Assembly: GCA_031284315.1 (NCBI GenBank)
Contig: JAITAB010000066.1
Span: forward strand, 1-35,856
Direction: 5' to 3'
Source of the DNA: Campylobacteraceae bacterium
Lineage (GTDB): Bacteria > Campylobacterota > Campylobacteria > Campylobacterales > Campylobacteraceae
Length of the DNA stretch: 35,856 nucleotides
The translations under genes were made by a program, and so were the position numbers. Shown piece by piece: positions 15,953-23,772 of the stretch (position 1 is its first letter; every line of letters starts with the position of its first letter). Below the pieces are notes generated by a model. That model saw nothing but the letters and a program-made list of their open reading frames with translations, searched no databases and was not told the DNA's origin.

Positions 15953-16668
15953 GCTGTTCTTTGAATATAAAAAATATTACGATAAAACGAGATGGCAGAA
16001 TGCTTTGCGAAAATCTTTCCCTGCATGTCTCTCACAAAGAAAAAATCGCTCTCATAGGCGCAAACGGATGCGGCAAAACTACTCTTTTGGAGACGATAGT
16101 CGGATTTTGCGCGCTTAGCGAAGGCGAAATAGAGATATTTCATCAAAAAATCGCCTCAAAAGAGGATTTTAAAAATATACGCGGCATGGTTGGCTACTTG
16201 CTGCAAGACTCAGACAATCAATTTTTGGCTCCCGTAGTTGAAGACGATGTGGCTTTCAGCCTCTTGGCGCACGGCATGGACAAAAACGAAGCAAGGGCAA
16301 AGACGGACAAAATACTGAAAGATTTGGGCATTTCGCATTTGGCTAAAAAGATTGTTTATCACCTTTCAGGCGGCGAAAAAAAGCTTGTCGCATTAGCCGG
16401 AGTGCTGATAACCGAGCCAAAACTCATGCTGCTTGACGAGCCGACATCGGGGCTTGATTTTGACATGCAGTTGAAATTGATAGAAATACTCAAAAAAATA
16501 GACAAAAGCATAGTCATCGTTTCGCATGACAAAGAGTTTATAGAGGGCGTGGTGGACAAAATATACAAAATCTCCGCGAACGGCTTGAAGCGCATGTCAA
16601 ATTCCGATACAGAGTATGTTCACGCACATGACGGCTTCCCGCCGCATACGCACCCGCATGAACATTAA
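15949..16668 (+). CDS. nikO: NikO/CbiO-type ATPase with His-rich tail
   Basis: This 239-aa ABC ATPase has Walker A GANGCGKTT, a Q-loop in LLQDSDNQFLAPVVEDDVAF (typical of ECF ATPases), signature HLSGGEKKL, Walker B LMLLDEPTSGLD and switch VSHDKEF. The C-terminus ends VHAHDGFPPHTHPHEH, a metal-binding type tail. The start is TTG 15949, overlapping the nikQ stop. It is the last gene of the nickel operon. Confidence 0.9.
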   Translation: MSCSLNIKNITIKRDGRMLCENLSLHVSHKEKIALIGANGCGKTTLLETIVGFCALSEGEIEIFHQKIASKEDFKNIRGMVGYLLQDSDNQFLAPVVEDDVAFSLLAHGMDKNEARAKTDKILKDLGISHLAKKIVYHLSGGEKKLVALAGVLITEPKLMLLDEPTSGLDFDMQLKLIEILKKIDKSIVIVSHDKEFIEGVVDKIYKISANGLKRMSNSDTEYVHAHDGFPPHTHPHEH

Positions 16669-16722
16669 ATAGCCAATTTCCTCCGTCATTCCGCCGCCCA
16701 CTTTGTCATTTTGCAAAGGCAG

Positions 16723-16738
16723 AAATCCGGGAGGATTT
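16723..16738 (+). terminator. Weak hairpin after the nickel operon
   Basis: AAATCC-GGGA-GGATTT followed by TAAAAAG lies 54 bp beyond nikO. The stem is only 6 bp. The preceding CTCCGTCATTCCGCC looks like decayed dispersed-repeat sequence. The rest of 16669-16884 shows no gene. Confidence 0.3.
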
Positions 16739-16884
16739 TAAAAAGCAAAATCTAAAAAAATATTTTTTTGCAAACTCTGCCGCAGAAAGGCTTGAAATTC
16801 GCTTTCCAAAAGTTTTAAATCCAATGCGGGAGAAATTTCAACTTTTTTCGTTAAAATAACAAAGTTTTTAGCAAAGGAATGAAT

Positions 16885-17679
16885 TTGAAACAATATCTTG
16901 ATTTGATGCGGCATGTGAGGCAAAACGGAGTTTTTAAAGAGGATAGAACGGGTACGGGGACATATTCGGTTTTCGGCTATCAGATGAGATTTGATTTGAA
17001 CGAAGGCTTTCCGCTGGTTACGACCAAAAAATGCCATTTGAAGTCAATCATACATGAGCTTTTGTGGTTTTTGAAAGGCGGCACAAATATAAAATATCTG
17101 AACGATAATGGCGTGAAAATTTGGAACGAATGGGCTGATAAAGAGGGCAATTTGGGACCTGTTTACGGCGTGCAGTGGAGGAGCTGGAGGGGCGCGGACG
17201 GCAAAACGATAGATCAGATAAGCGAAGTAATAAAACAGTTAAAAACAAACCCTTCAAGCCGCCGCCTCATAGTGAGCGCGTGGAATGTCGCCGAACTTGA
17301 CAAAATGGCGCTTGCTCCGTGTCATGCGTTTTTTCAGTTTTATATTGTTAATGAGAAATTGTCATGCCAACTTTATCAAAGAAGCGCGGATATATTTTTG
17401 GGAGCGCCGTTCAATATCGCTTCCTACGCGCTTTTGACGATGATGACAGCGCATGTCTGCGGCTTGAAACTTGGCGAATTTATCCACACTTTCGGAGATG
17501 CGCACCTTTACGCCAACCACTTGGAACAGGCTGATTTGCAGCTAAGCCGCACGCCTTTCGCGCTGCCTTCCATGAAGATAAATCCCGCCGTGAGAGATAT
17601 TTTTGAGTTTAAATTTGAAGATTTTGAACTGTTAAATTACGAAGCGCATCCGCATATAAAAGCTGAAGTTGCCGTATGA
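16885..17679 (+). CDS. thyA: Thymidylate synthase ThyA
   Basis: The enzyme converts dUMP to dTMP using methylenetetrahydrofolate. The 264-aa product has the same length and register as E. coli ThyA, with catalytic Cys146 in [39 protein letters not shown] and [21 protein letters not shown]. The ATG at 16879 abuts the AAAGGA ribosome site, so TTG 16885, six bases further, is the better start and gives the expected MKQYLDLM N-terminus. Its stop overlaps folA as ATGA. C. jejuni and H. pylori use ThyX instead. Confidence 0.95.
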   Translation: MKQYLDLMRHVRQNGVFKEDRTGTGTYSVFGYQMRFDLNEGFPLVTTKKCHLKSIIHELLWFLKGGTNIKYLNDNGVKIWNEWADKEGNLGPVYGVQWRSWRGADGKTIDQISEVIKQLKTNPSSRRLIVSAWNVAELDKMALAPCHAFFQFYIVNEKLSCQLYQRSADIFLGAPFNIASYALLTMMTAHVCGLKLGEFIHTFGDAHLYANHLEQADLQLSRTPFALPSMKINPAVRDIFEFKFEDFELLNYEAHPHIKAEVAV

Positions 17680-18194
17680 AGCTCTCTATCATCGTAGCTG
17701 TTGGAAAAGCTTGGCAGATAGGACTTGAAAATAAACTTTTGTGGCATATTCCGGAAGATTTGAAGCTTTTCAAGGGGATTACCACGGGGCATCATTTGAT
17801 AATGGGCAGAAAAACTTTTGAATCCATCGGCAGACCTTTGCCAAACCGCACGAGCATTGTCCTTTCAAAAAGCGGTTTTAACTTTGAAGGCGTCTTTACA
17901 TGCGAGAGCCTGCAAAAAGCCGTAGAATTTTGCGAAAACAGAGGAGAGAGCGAAGCTTTTGTAGTCGGCGGCGGCGAAGTTTACAAAGCCGCGTTTACTC
18001 TTGCGCAAAGACTTTATCTTTCCGTAGTTGATTATAACGGCAGAGCCGATACATTTTTTCCGCCCGTGATATTTAGAGAGTGGCAGTTGATAGACGAGAA
18101 AAAATTTGAAAAAAGTATCGGAAAAAACGGCGAAAAAATCCCTTCATGGAAGCATTTAGTATTGGAGAAAATACCAGCCTTGCAAGGAGTTTGA
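17676..18194 (+). CDS. folA: Dihydrofolate reductase
   Basis: This 172-aa NADPH-dependent DHFR regenerates tetrahydrofolate consumed by ThyA. It shows [27 protein letters not shown] (acidic active-site residue in the second half), [16 protein letters not shown] and [12 protein letters not shown]. It overlaps thyA by 4 bp and sits one base before the next gene, so the three are probably cotranscribed. Confidence 0.95.
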   Translation: MKLSIIVAVGKAWQIGLENKLLWHIPEDLKLFKGITTGHHLIMGRKTFESIGRPLPNRTSIVLSKSGFNFEGVFTCESLQKAVEFCENRGESEAFVVGGGEVYKAAFTLAQRLYLSVVDYNGRADTFFPPVIFREWQLIDEKKFEKSIGKNGEKIPSWKHLVLEKIPALQGV

Positions 18195-18195
18195 A

Positions 18196-19260
18196 ATGAA
18201 AATCTTTCTTGTGTTTATCATTGGCATGACGCTTGCTTTAAGCCTGCCAAATGCTGATACATTCAGTGAAAAAATGGAAGTGCAAAACGCGCAAAGTATG
18301 TTTGAAAGAGCATTTTCGTTTTATTGCTCAAACGAAACGGACGAAATGATAGAAGCTTATAACGAGCTTATAGATAAGTTTGCGCATTCAAGAAATAAGG
18401 AGATAAAGAATATAACTGCGCAAGCCATGTTAAATCTGGCGTTGGCTTATGAGAGTGCAAACGATACGAAAGCCGAGCAAGTCGCGCTTGAGCGCATTAT
18501 TTCAAATTTTATAGACTCAAACGAAAGCGCGATAGAAGCCATAACGGCAAAAGCTCTTTTAAAAAAGGCTTTTATCGCCGCCAATGCGAATGATACGAAG
18601 GCGGAGATAGAAACGAGCGAGAGGTTTATCGCGAGATTTGAAAATAGAAGCGATGAAGATATTCAAGCGGCTTTGGCAGGCATAATGACGCTTTTGGGAT
18701 ACAAATATACGCAAGCCAACGAGAGCCGCAAAGCTGTGGATATCGGCAATAAATATATAGAAAAGTTCGGAAATTCTCAAAATGAGTATATGCAATTTCA
18801 GCTTTTTAGCAATCTCATGATAATTAGCGTAAATTATATGCATTCGGGCGAAATCAAAAGCGCCTTAGCGGCGTATCAAAAAGCGATAGATAAATTTAAA
18901 AACTCCGAAAATCCCAATATTATCCAAGAGTTGGGAACGATTGTAGCAAATAAAATTGAAGCCGAGATTTGTAACGATATAAAGCCTTCTTTCAGCGATG
19001 AAAACAGAAAAATAGCCGATAAAAGCGAATATGGAGCGTTCATGTACGAATTTTTGCAAATCCTCTACGCGGCGCGAAACGAGAGCCAAAGCGATAAAAT
19101 AAAGGCGTTTAAAGAAAAATACGCAGATTTTGAGCTTAAACAAAAAATCGGGAGTTTTGACTTTACAGACATGGATAGATGGCAAAACAGCCTGAAAAAT
19201 CCCGCAAAAGAGCGCGTGAAAGAGTGCATCGACGCTTTGAAAGAGTTCATGGAGAGATGA
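18196..19260 (+). CDS. Exported TPR-like repeat protein of unknown function
   Basis: This 354-aa protein has a probable signal peptide (MKIFLVFIIGMTLALSLPNA) and then helical repeats of about 38-40 residues. Recurring features are AMLNLALAYESANDTKAE, ERIISNFIDSNE, ERFIARFENRSDE, NKYIEKFGNSQNEYMQFQ and YQKAIDKFKNSENP. The pattern resembles Sel1/TPR solenoids of periplasmic scaffold proteins. It begins one base after folA. The role is unknown; protein-protein contact in the periplasm is a guess from the fold. Confidence 0.6.
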   Translation: MKIFLVFIIGMTLALSLPNADTFSEKMEVQNAQSMFERAFSFYCSNETDEMIEAYNELIDKFAHSRNKEIKNITAQAMLNLALAYESANDTKAEQVALERIISNFIDSNESAIEAITAKALLKKAFIAANANDTKAEIETSERFIARFENRSDEDIQAALAGIMTLLGYKYTQANESRKAVDIGNKYIEKFGNSQNEYMQFQLFSNLMIISVNYMHSGEIKSALAAYQKAIDKFKNSENPNIIQELGTIVANKIEAEICNDIKPSFSDENRKIADKSEYGAFMYEFLQILYAARNESQSDKIKAFKEKYADFELKQKIGSFDFTDMDRWQNSLKNPAKERVKECIDALKEFMER

Positions 19261-19347
19261 TTTGCGCCGCGCAATTTTGCAGACTGTAAAGTGAAGCGTA
19301 AAATATGACAAGATGTATGGCGGCGGGCTTAAAGCGTGTAATTTTCA

Positions 19348-19378
19348 TTGTTCGCATTAAGCAAATTTTATGTATAAT
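19348..19378 (+). promoter_or_regulatory. Promoter of the RNase P RNA gene
   Basis: A perfect TATAAT (19373-19378) lies 5 bases before the inferred 5' end of rnpB. The -35 is weaker (TTGTTC at 19348-19353 with long spacing, or TTCGCA at 19351-19356). The -10 position fits initiation near 19384. Confidence 0.55.
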
Positions 19379-19383
19379 TCGCC

Positions 19384-19708
19384 TTCAAGGCACGACAGGC
19401 GGCTGCTAAGCATAGCTTTAGAGGAAAGTCCGGGCTGCAATGAGACGAGGTTCCACCTAACGGGTGGCTGGGGTAACCCAAGGGAAAGTGCAACAGAGAG
19501 CAGACTACCGCGAAAGCGGAAAAGGTGAAACGGCGGGGTAAGAGCCTGCCAGCGTTTTTAGCAATAAAAGCGGCTTTGTAAACCCAACTTGCAGCAAGAA
19601 GAGATGGTTTTGTCTCATATTTTTACTCTTCGCTTGAGCGGCATTGCGAAATGACGCCCAGATAAATAACCGCCCACGACAGAACCCGGCTTACGGCGTG
19701 CCTTGAAT
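19384..19708 (+). ncRNA. rnpB: RNase P RNA (bacterial class A)
   Basis: The catalytic RNA of RNase P, which matures tRNA 5' ends, is recognised by the conserved 5' block GAGGAAAGTCCGGGCT, the AGGGAAAGTGCAACAGAGAG region, CCGCGAAAGCGG and GGTAAGAG, and the 3' block GACAGAACCCGGCTTA. The ends pair as helix P1: TTCAAGGCAC (19384-19393) with GTGCCTTGAA (19699-19708). The length of about 325 nt is short for the class, as often in this phylum. Confidence 0.95.
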
Positions 19709-19726
19709 TTTTTGCAGTCTGTCCAT

Positions 19727-20188
19727 TTATTGCAGTACTATTTCAAAATTTTCAATTATTTTTTTATTATATGCTTTCCAACCGCCTGAAAAATCACGAC
19801 TTGATATTGATATAAATTTTTCCATTCTGTCAGAATTTAACTGAGCAAGTAATTTTTCAATACTGAATCCATTAATTTTTTTAATACAATAGCCTGAATA
19901 AAAGGTTGCATTGGGATTGGAATAATAAATAAAATTAGGTTTGCGGTTCATTGGCGAAAAGATAATTTTTTCACCAAAACTTGTATCCAAACCTTGGCTT
20001 CTACCGAAAGCATACCATGCAATGGGGTTTGGCTTTCCGTTATCGCGCTTGTCTAATTCTGGCTTTACGGACAATAAATAATTATACGCCAATGGAAATA
20101 ATTGTTTCAATTCATCTTCTGGAATTATTTGGTGTTTGCCGTTGACACTTTTGTATGGAAACAGAATATATTCTTTGATTTTTTTCAT
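19727..20188 (-). pseudogene. C-terminal remnant of a TaqI/Eco57I-like DNA methylase (specificity domain)
   Basis: The 153-aa frame begins KKIKEYILFPY and contains FPLAYNYLLSVKPELDKRD, WYAFGRSQGLD, EKIIFSPMNRKPNF and TFYSGYCIKK. This is the signature run of the TaqI-like C-terminal specificity domain of Eco57I-type restriction/modification enzymes. The methyltransferase part (NPPY domain) that should precede it is absent: the frame closes 18 bp upstream and the adjacent gene is a nuclease. No good ribosome site precedes ATG 20188. Probably a non-functional stump left by deletion. Confidence 0.65.
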
Positions 20189-20212
20189 AGGAGTGTTTTT
20201 GTTGAGCTAGTT

Positions 20213-21175
20213 TTATATTTTGTCTTTTATAAAATCAGAAAAAAAATGTATTTCTTCACTGTTGCGAAAAAATATTTCGTATCGCTCCAATCCTAAACTG
20301 CCTTTCTTTTTTTGGTCATCACTTCTAACTCTATCATCAATTTGTATTTCATTAGATAAAGAAGTTACATCAATGTCAGTGTTAATTTGTAAAATTGATT
20401 TTCGTCTTCCTTGTCCGCCTTGACGAATAATTGAAAAGGTTGTATTTGCTATTTTTACTCCAATTTTTGTCTGCTTAAAATCCAATTCAACACCACCTTT
20501 TATTTTTAAAAATTTTAAAAATAATAAAAATATTTCTTTTCCTGCTATATATTTACCAAAAAATTGTTCAATTTCAAACATTTCGGGGTCTTGTGCAATA
20601 ATATTTTTGATTTCATTGATTTTTTTTGTATTGGTATTTTCAATTTTTATATCATCAGGATCATTATTGATGTAGTCAATAAAAATTAAGTCATTTTCAA
20701 ACCAAAAGTATTTTATCAAAGTTATATTATTGTCTTTAATTTTTTTTACTCTATCAATTTGTGTCAAACTGAATTTTTTTGCAATTAAAATAATTTCTAT
20801 TTTGTCTTGATTTATTGTTGTAAATTTTGGCAAAGAAACTTCATATCTTTGTGTAGCATACAAATAAACATCTGAAAAATTATCTTGCACATAGTCGCGA
20901 TAATCAGCAGATTGATCTGTAATGTTTTTATCATAATCTTTTTTTAATTCAAATATTATAAATTTTTTTGTTTCAGGATTATATCCTAAAATGTCAATTC
21001 TACCATTGCTACCCAAACTGCGTACATTTCCTTTCAGAGGAAATTCACTTGCAATAAAAATATATTTTGGAAATAAATCTTTCCAATTTTCGCAAATAAA
21101 CTTATTCAATTCCTTTTCAGGCTTGTCAATTTGTAACAAAAACTTTTTATTTGAGTTTGAAAATAGTTTCGGCAT
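20213..21175 (-). CDS. PD-(D/E)XK nuclease-like protein, probable restriction-system component
   Basis: This 320-aa protein has the core nuclease pattern GRIDILGYNPETKKFIIFELKK, where Asp and the later E-x-K form the metal site, as in DUF91/NucS-like and restriction nucleases. The C-terminal half (GRRKSILQINTDIDVTS) is unassigned. It is strongly AT-rich and Lys/Asn/Ile-rich compared with its neighbours, suggesting recent transfer. It follows two tiny ORFs with 2 bp and a 4-bp overlap, and precedes the methylase stump. Activity is inferred from the motif only. Confidence 0.65.
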   Translation of the reverse strand: MPKLFSNSNKKFLLQIDKPEKELNKFICENWKDLFPKYIFIASEFPLKGNVRSLGSNGRIDILGYNPETKKFIIFELKKDYDKNITDQSADYRDYVQDNFSDVYLYATQRYEVSLPKFTTINQDKIEIILIAKKFSLTQIDRVKKIKDNNITLIKYFWFENDLIFIDYINNDPDDIKIENTNTKKINEIKNIIAQDPEMFEIEQFFGKYIAGKEIFLLFLKFLKIKGGVELDFKQTKIGVKIANTTFSIIRQGGQGRRKSILQINTDIDVTSLSNEIQIDDRVRSDDQKKKGSLGLERYEIFFRNSEEIHFFSDFIKDKI

Positions 21176-21177
21176 AT

Positions 21178-21345
21178 TTATTCCTCTATTTTATTTTGTA
21201 AAATATTAACTATTTCTCGTCCAATTTCTCTTTGTGTATCGAGATCGTCAAAGCTCCATTCATATTCAGTTTCATAAAATGAATTAAAATCAGATATAAG
21301 TTTTTGCAATTTTTTTATTTCTTCATAAGTAAAACAAGTTTTCAT
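21178..21345 (-). CDS. Small ORF (55 aa) before the nuclease gene
   Basis: The ATG at 21345-21343 opens a 55-codon frame ending at TAA 21180-21178, two bases before the nuclease ATG. The product is charged and probably helical: MKTCFTYEEIKKLQKLISDF at the N-terminus and QREIGREIVNILQNKIEE at the C-terminus. The 4-bp ATGA overlap with the preceding tiny ORF supports translation. I do not recognise a family. Confidence 0.5.
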   Translation of the reverse strand: MKTCFTYEEIKKLQKLISDFNSFYETEYEWSFDDLDTQREIGREIVNILQNKIEE

Positions 21346-21428
21346 AATTTTATACCGCCAATGCGGTAATATCTATGTATTGATGATAGTTCTAGCGCTT
21401 TTATAAAATCTTGCTCATTATAAAACAT
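21342..21428 (-). CDS. Tiny ORF (28 aa) or gene remnant
   Basis: The ATG at 21428-21426 follows a strong AAGGGGGG ribosome site and encodes MFYNEQDFIKALELSSIHRY plus eight residues, ending in TGA that overlaps the next start as ATGA. It may be a leader peptide coupling translation of the islet, or the shortened N-terminus of a lost protein. Confidence 0.35.
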   Translation of the reverse strand: MFYNEQDFIKALELSSIHRYYRIGGIKL

Positions 21429-21501
21429 ATTCCCCCCTTATTTTTACATAATTTTTTTGAAAACATTGTCATATTTTTAGCATTTTTTATTATACCTAAT
21501 C

Positions 21502-21930
21502 TCATTCATAAAAATACGCCGCTTCCAGGACATTTTCTTTTGCTTCTAAAAGCGCGTTGATGCCTTTTGGCAGGTCGTCCACGCTAAATATAAAAATCCC
21601 GCTGTTTGACGAGTAAAAACTGTAAGTATATAAGATATTGATGCCGTTTTTGCTCAAAATCGTTACTATCCTGTCAAAACTTCCCACTTCGTCTTTTATC
21701 TTTACCGCTAAAACATCGCTAAATCTGACGCTTAGTCCTGCGCTTTCAAGCACGGCTTTTGCCTTTTGCGGATTGTCCACGATAGCGCGCACGAGACCGT
21801 ATTCTGTGGATTCTACCAGTATCAAAGACTTGATATTGACATTTTTACCGCTCAAAATATGCGTGAAAGATGCAAGTTCGCCGGGTTTGTTTTCCAAAAA
21901 TACCGTAAGCTGTTTTACAAAATATTTCAT
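21502..21930 (-). CDS. Tandem ACT-domain protein
   Basis: This 142-aa protein consists of two ACT domains: KQLTVFLENKPGELASFTHIL with INIKSL-type continuation, then LAVKIKDEVGSFDRIVTILS. ACT domains bind amino acids and regulate metabolism; this standalone type commonly accompanies phenylacetate-CoA ligase and indolepyruvate oxidoreductase genes. AAAAGGAG lies six bases before ATG 21930, within the end of the ligase gene. A TTG at 21936 is an alternative start. It is the last gene of the operon. Confidence 0.85.
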   Translation of the reverse strand: MKYFVKQLTVFLENKPGELASFTHILSGKNVNIKSLILVESTEYGLVRAIVDNPQKAKAVLESAGLSVRFSDVLAVKIKDEVGSFDRIVTILSKNGINILYTYSFYSSNSGIFIFSVDDLPKGINALLEAKENVLEAAYFYE

Positions 21931-21932
21931 TT

Positions 21933-23228
21933 TCAACTCCTTTTATCGATAACGCGCACCGCTTTTCCCTGCGAGCGTTCAATCGTTCTCGGTTCTACCA
22001 ATTTGACATTTGCATGGATATAGAGATTGCTCAAAAGCTCATTCTGTATCTTTTTTTGCACCATTTCAAGCGCGCCTATGCTGTCCATCGGCATATCTTC
22101 CGTAACTTCCACCATAACTTCAAGCTTGTCAAGATATCCTTTTTTATCAACGATGATTTGATAGTTAAGCGTAATTTCGTCAATATTTGAAAGCACATGT
22201 TCAACTTGAGACGGAAATACATTCACGCCGTTTACGATAAGCATATCGTCAACTCTGCCCATGATATTTTTCATGCGCACCTGCGTCCTGCCGCACTCGC
22301 ATACTTGCGGATTTAGTATCGTAACATCGCCCGTTCTGTATCTTATGATGGGAAGCGCCTGTTTTGTCAAAGAGGTAATGACAAGCTCGCCTTTTTCGCC
22401 GTAAGGCAGTACCTTCAAAGTCTGCGGGTCAATTATCTCAGGATAAAAGTGGTCTTCAAATATGTGTAAATCCTTGCTGTGCTTGCAATTTCCTGCAACG
22501 CCCGGACCTATTATCTCCGAAAGTCCGTAAATATCATGATAACTGATATTTAAACCTTTCGCCAATTCGTCTTTTAACCCTCTGCTTGTAGGCTCTGCGC
22601 CGAAAAACCCCGCTTTTAATTTAAAATCTTTTTTCGGCTCGTACCCTTCGCGCAACGCAGTTTCTAAAATATGCATCGCAAATGTCGGCGTGCATGCAAG
22701 CGCGGTCGCGCCGAAATCCTTCATAAGCATCGCCTGCCTTGATGTAAATCCGCCTGAGCTTGGCACAACGGTCGCGCCGACTTTTGTAGCTCCGTCATGA
22801 AGCCCCAAACCGCCCGTAAAAAGACCATATCCGTAAGCTACATGCACAATATCGTTTTTCGTGATGCCGCCCATGGTAAGCACTCTTGCCACGCCCTCAG
22901 CCCAAATGTCTATATCAGACCTTGTGTAGCCTACGACTGTCGGTTTGCCAGTAGTGCCGCTGGAGCTGTGTATCCTGATAAGTTCTGAGTTATCAACGGC
23001 GAAAAGTCCGAACGGATAGCTATCGCGCAAATCCTGCTTTTTCGTAAACGGCAGTTTCGCCACATCGGCGATAGTTTTGATATCCTGCGGTTTTATGCCC
23101 AGTTCGTCAAATTTGCGCTTATAAAAAGGCACTTTGGCGTAAACTTTGGATACAGTTTCTTGCAGCCTTTTGCTTTGCAGCGACGACATTTCCTCGCGCG
23201 GCAAAGACTCATCTTTTGACCAAATCAT
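21933..23228 (-). CDS. paaK: Phenylacetate-CoA ligase (AMP-forming)
   Basis: This 431-aa adenylate-forming enzyme activates phenylacetate or a related aryl acid to its CoA ester. It shows the phosphate-binding motif HSSSGTTGKPTVVGYT, DIYGLSEIIGPGVAGNC, the YRTGDVT motif, and the Cys pair around CECGRTQ. Length is typical for PaaK. It overlaps iorB by 4 bp. With IorAB, which makes aryl-acetyl-CoA from aryl pyruvates, it fits aromatic amino-acid metabolism under anaerobic conditions. Confidence 0.92.
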   Translation of the reverse strand: MIWSKDESLPREEMSSLQSKRLQETVSKVYAKVPFYKRKFDELGIKPQDIKTIADVAKLPFTKKQDLRDSYPFGLFAVDNSELIRIHSSSGTTGKPTVVGYTRSDIDIWAEGVARVLTMGGITKNDIVHVAYGYGLFTGGLGLHDGATKVGATVVPSSGGFTSRQAMLMKDFGATALACTPTFAMHILETALREGYEPKKDFKLKAGFFGAEPTSRGLKDELAKGLNISYHDIYGLSEIIGPGVAGNCKHSKDLHIFEDHFYPEIIDPQTLKVLPYGEKGELVITSLTKQALPIIRYRTGDVTILNPQVCECGRTQVRMKNIMGRVDDMLIVNGVNVFPSQVEHVLSNIDEITLNYQIIVDKKGYLDKLEVMVEVTEDMPMDSIGALEMVQKKIQNELLSNLYIHANVKLVEPRTIERSQGKAVRVIDKRS

Positions 23229-23764
23229 ATCTCCTCCTCGTTCGCGTCTTTTATGGCTTGACGCAAAACAATGATATTTTTATCAGCAACTTTTTCATTC
23301 ATGACATGTATTGCCTGCTCTATCTCGTCTTGCGTAAAAGGGAAATTTTGCGCGCGCGCAAGAGATATGCCAAGCATATAAACATTCAAAGCCTGTATGT
23401 TAAAGAGATTTTTATTTGCTTTTGAAAATGCGTCTATTTTTATCGTTTTATAGTCTAATTTCGGAAATTTTTCATTGGCATTTGCCACTACGATGCCGCT
23501 TTGCGGTTTTAAAAACTGGATATTTCTAAGAGCTTCGCCGCCTTCAAGCGCGATAAGCAAATCCGCTTGTCCTTCGTCTATGGCTGGAGAGCTGAAATCG
23601 CCTATTTTCACATAACACGATACCGAGCCGCCTCTTTGGCTCATGCCGTGATTTTCCGTGCCTAAACATTTTTCGTTTTTAAGGCTTGACGCGATGGAGA
23701 GGACTTTTACTAAAAAAACGACGCCCTGACCGCCAAAACCCGCTATCACTACCTGATATTTCAT
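23225..23764 (-). CDS. iorB: Indolepyruvate ferredoxin oxidoreductase, beta subunit
   Basis: This 179-aa gamma-type oxidoreductase subunit starts YQVVIAGFGGQGVVFLVKVL and has ENHGMSQRGGSVSCYVKIG and ADLLIALEGGEALR, the standard pattern. It partners IorA in CoA-dependent oxidative decarboxylation of aryl pyruvates with ferredoxin. It lies 8 bp after iorA and overlaps paaK. Confidence 0.92.
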   Translation of the reverse strand: MKYQVVIAGFGGQGVVFLVKVLSIASSLKNEKCLGTENHGMSQRGGSVSCYVKIGDFSSPAIDEGQADLLIALEGGEALRNIQFLKPQSGIVVANANEKFPKLDYKTIKIDAFSKANKNLFNIQALNVYMLGISLARAQNFPFTQDEIEQAIHVMNEKVADKNIIVLRQAIKDANEEEI

Positions 23765-23772
23765 GTTGTTCC

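Noticed and set aside
16738-17037. 99-aa minus-strand frame over the thyA start
   Set aside because: It is antisense to a clear ThyA N-terminus and has no recognisable protein features.
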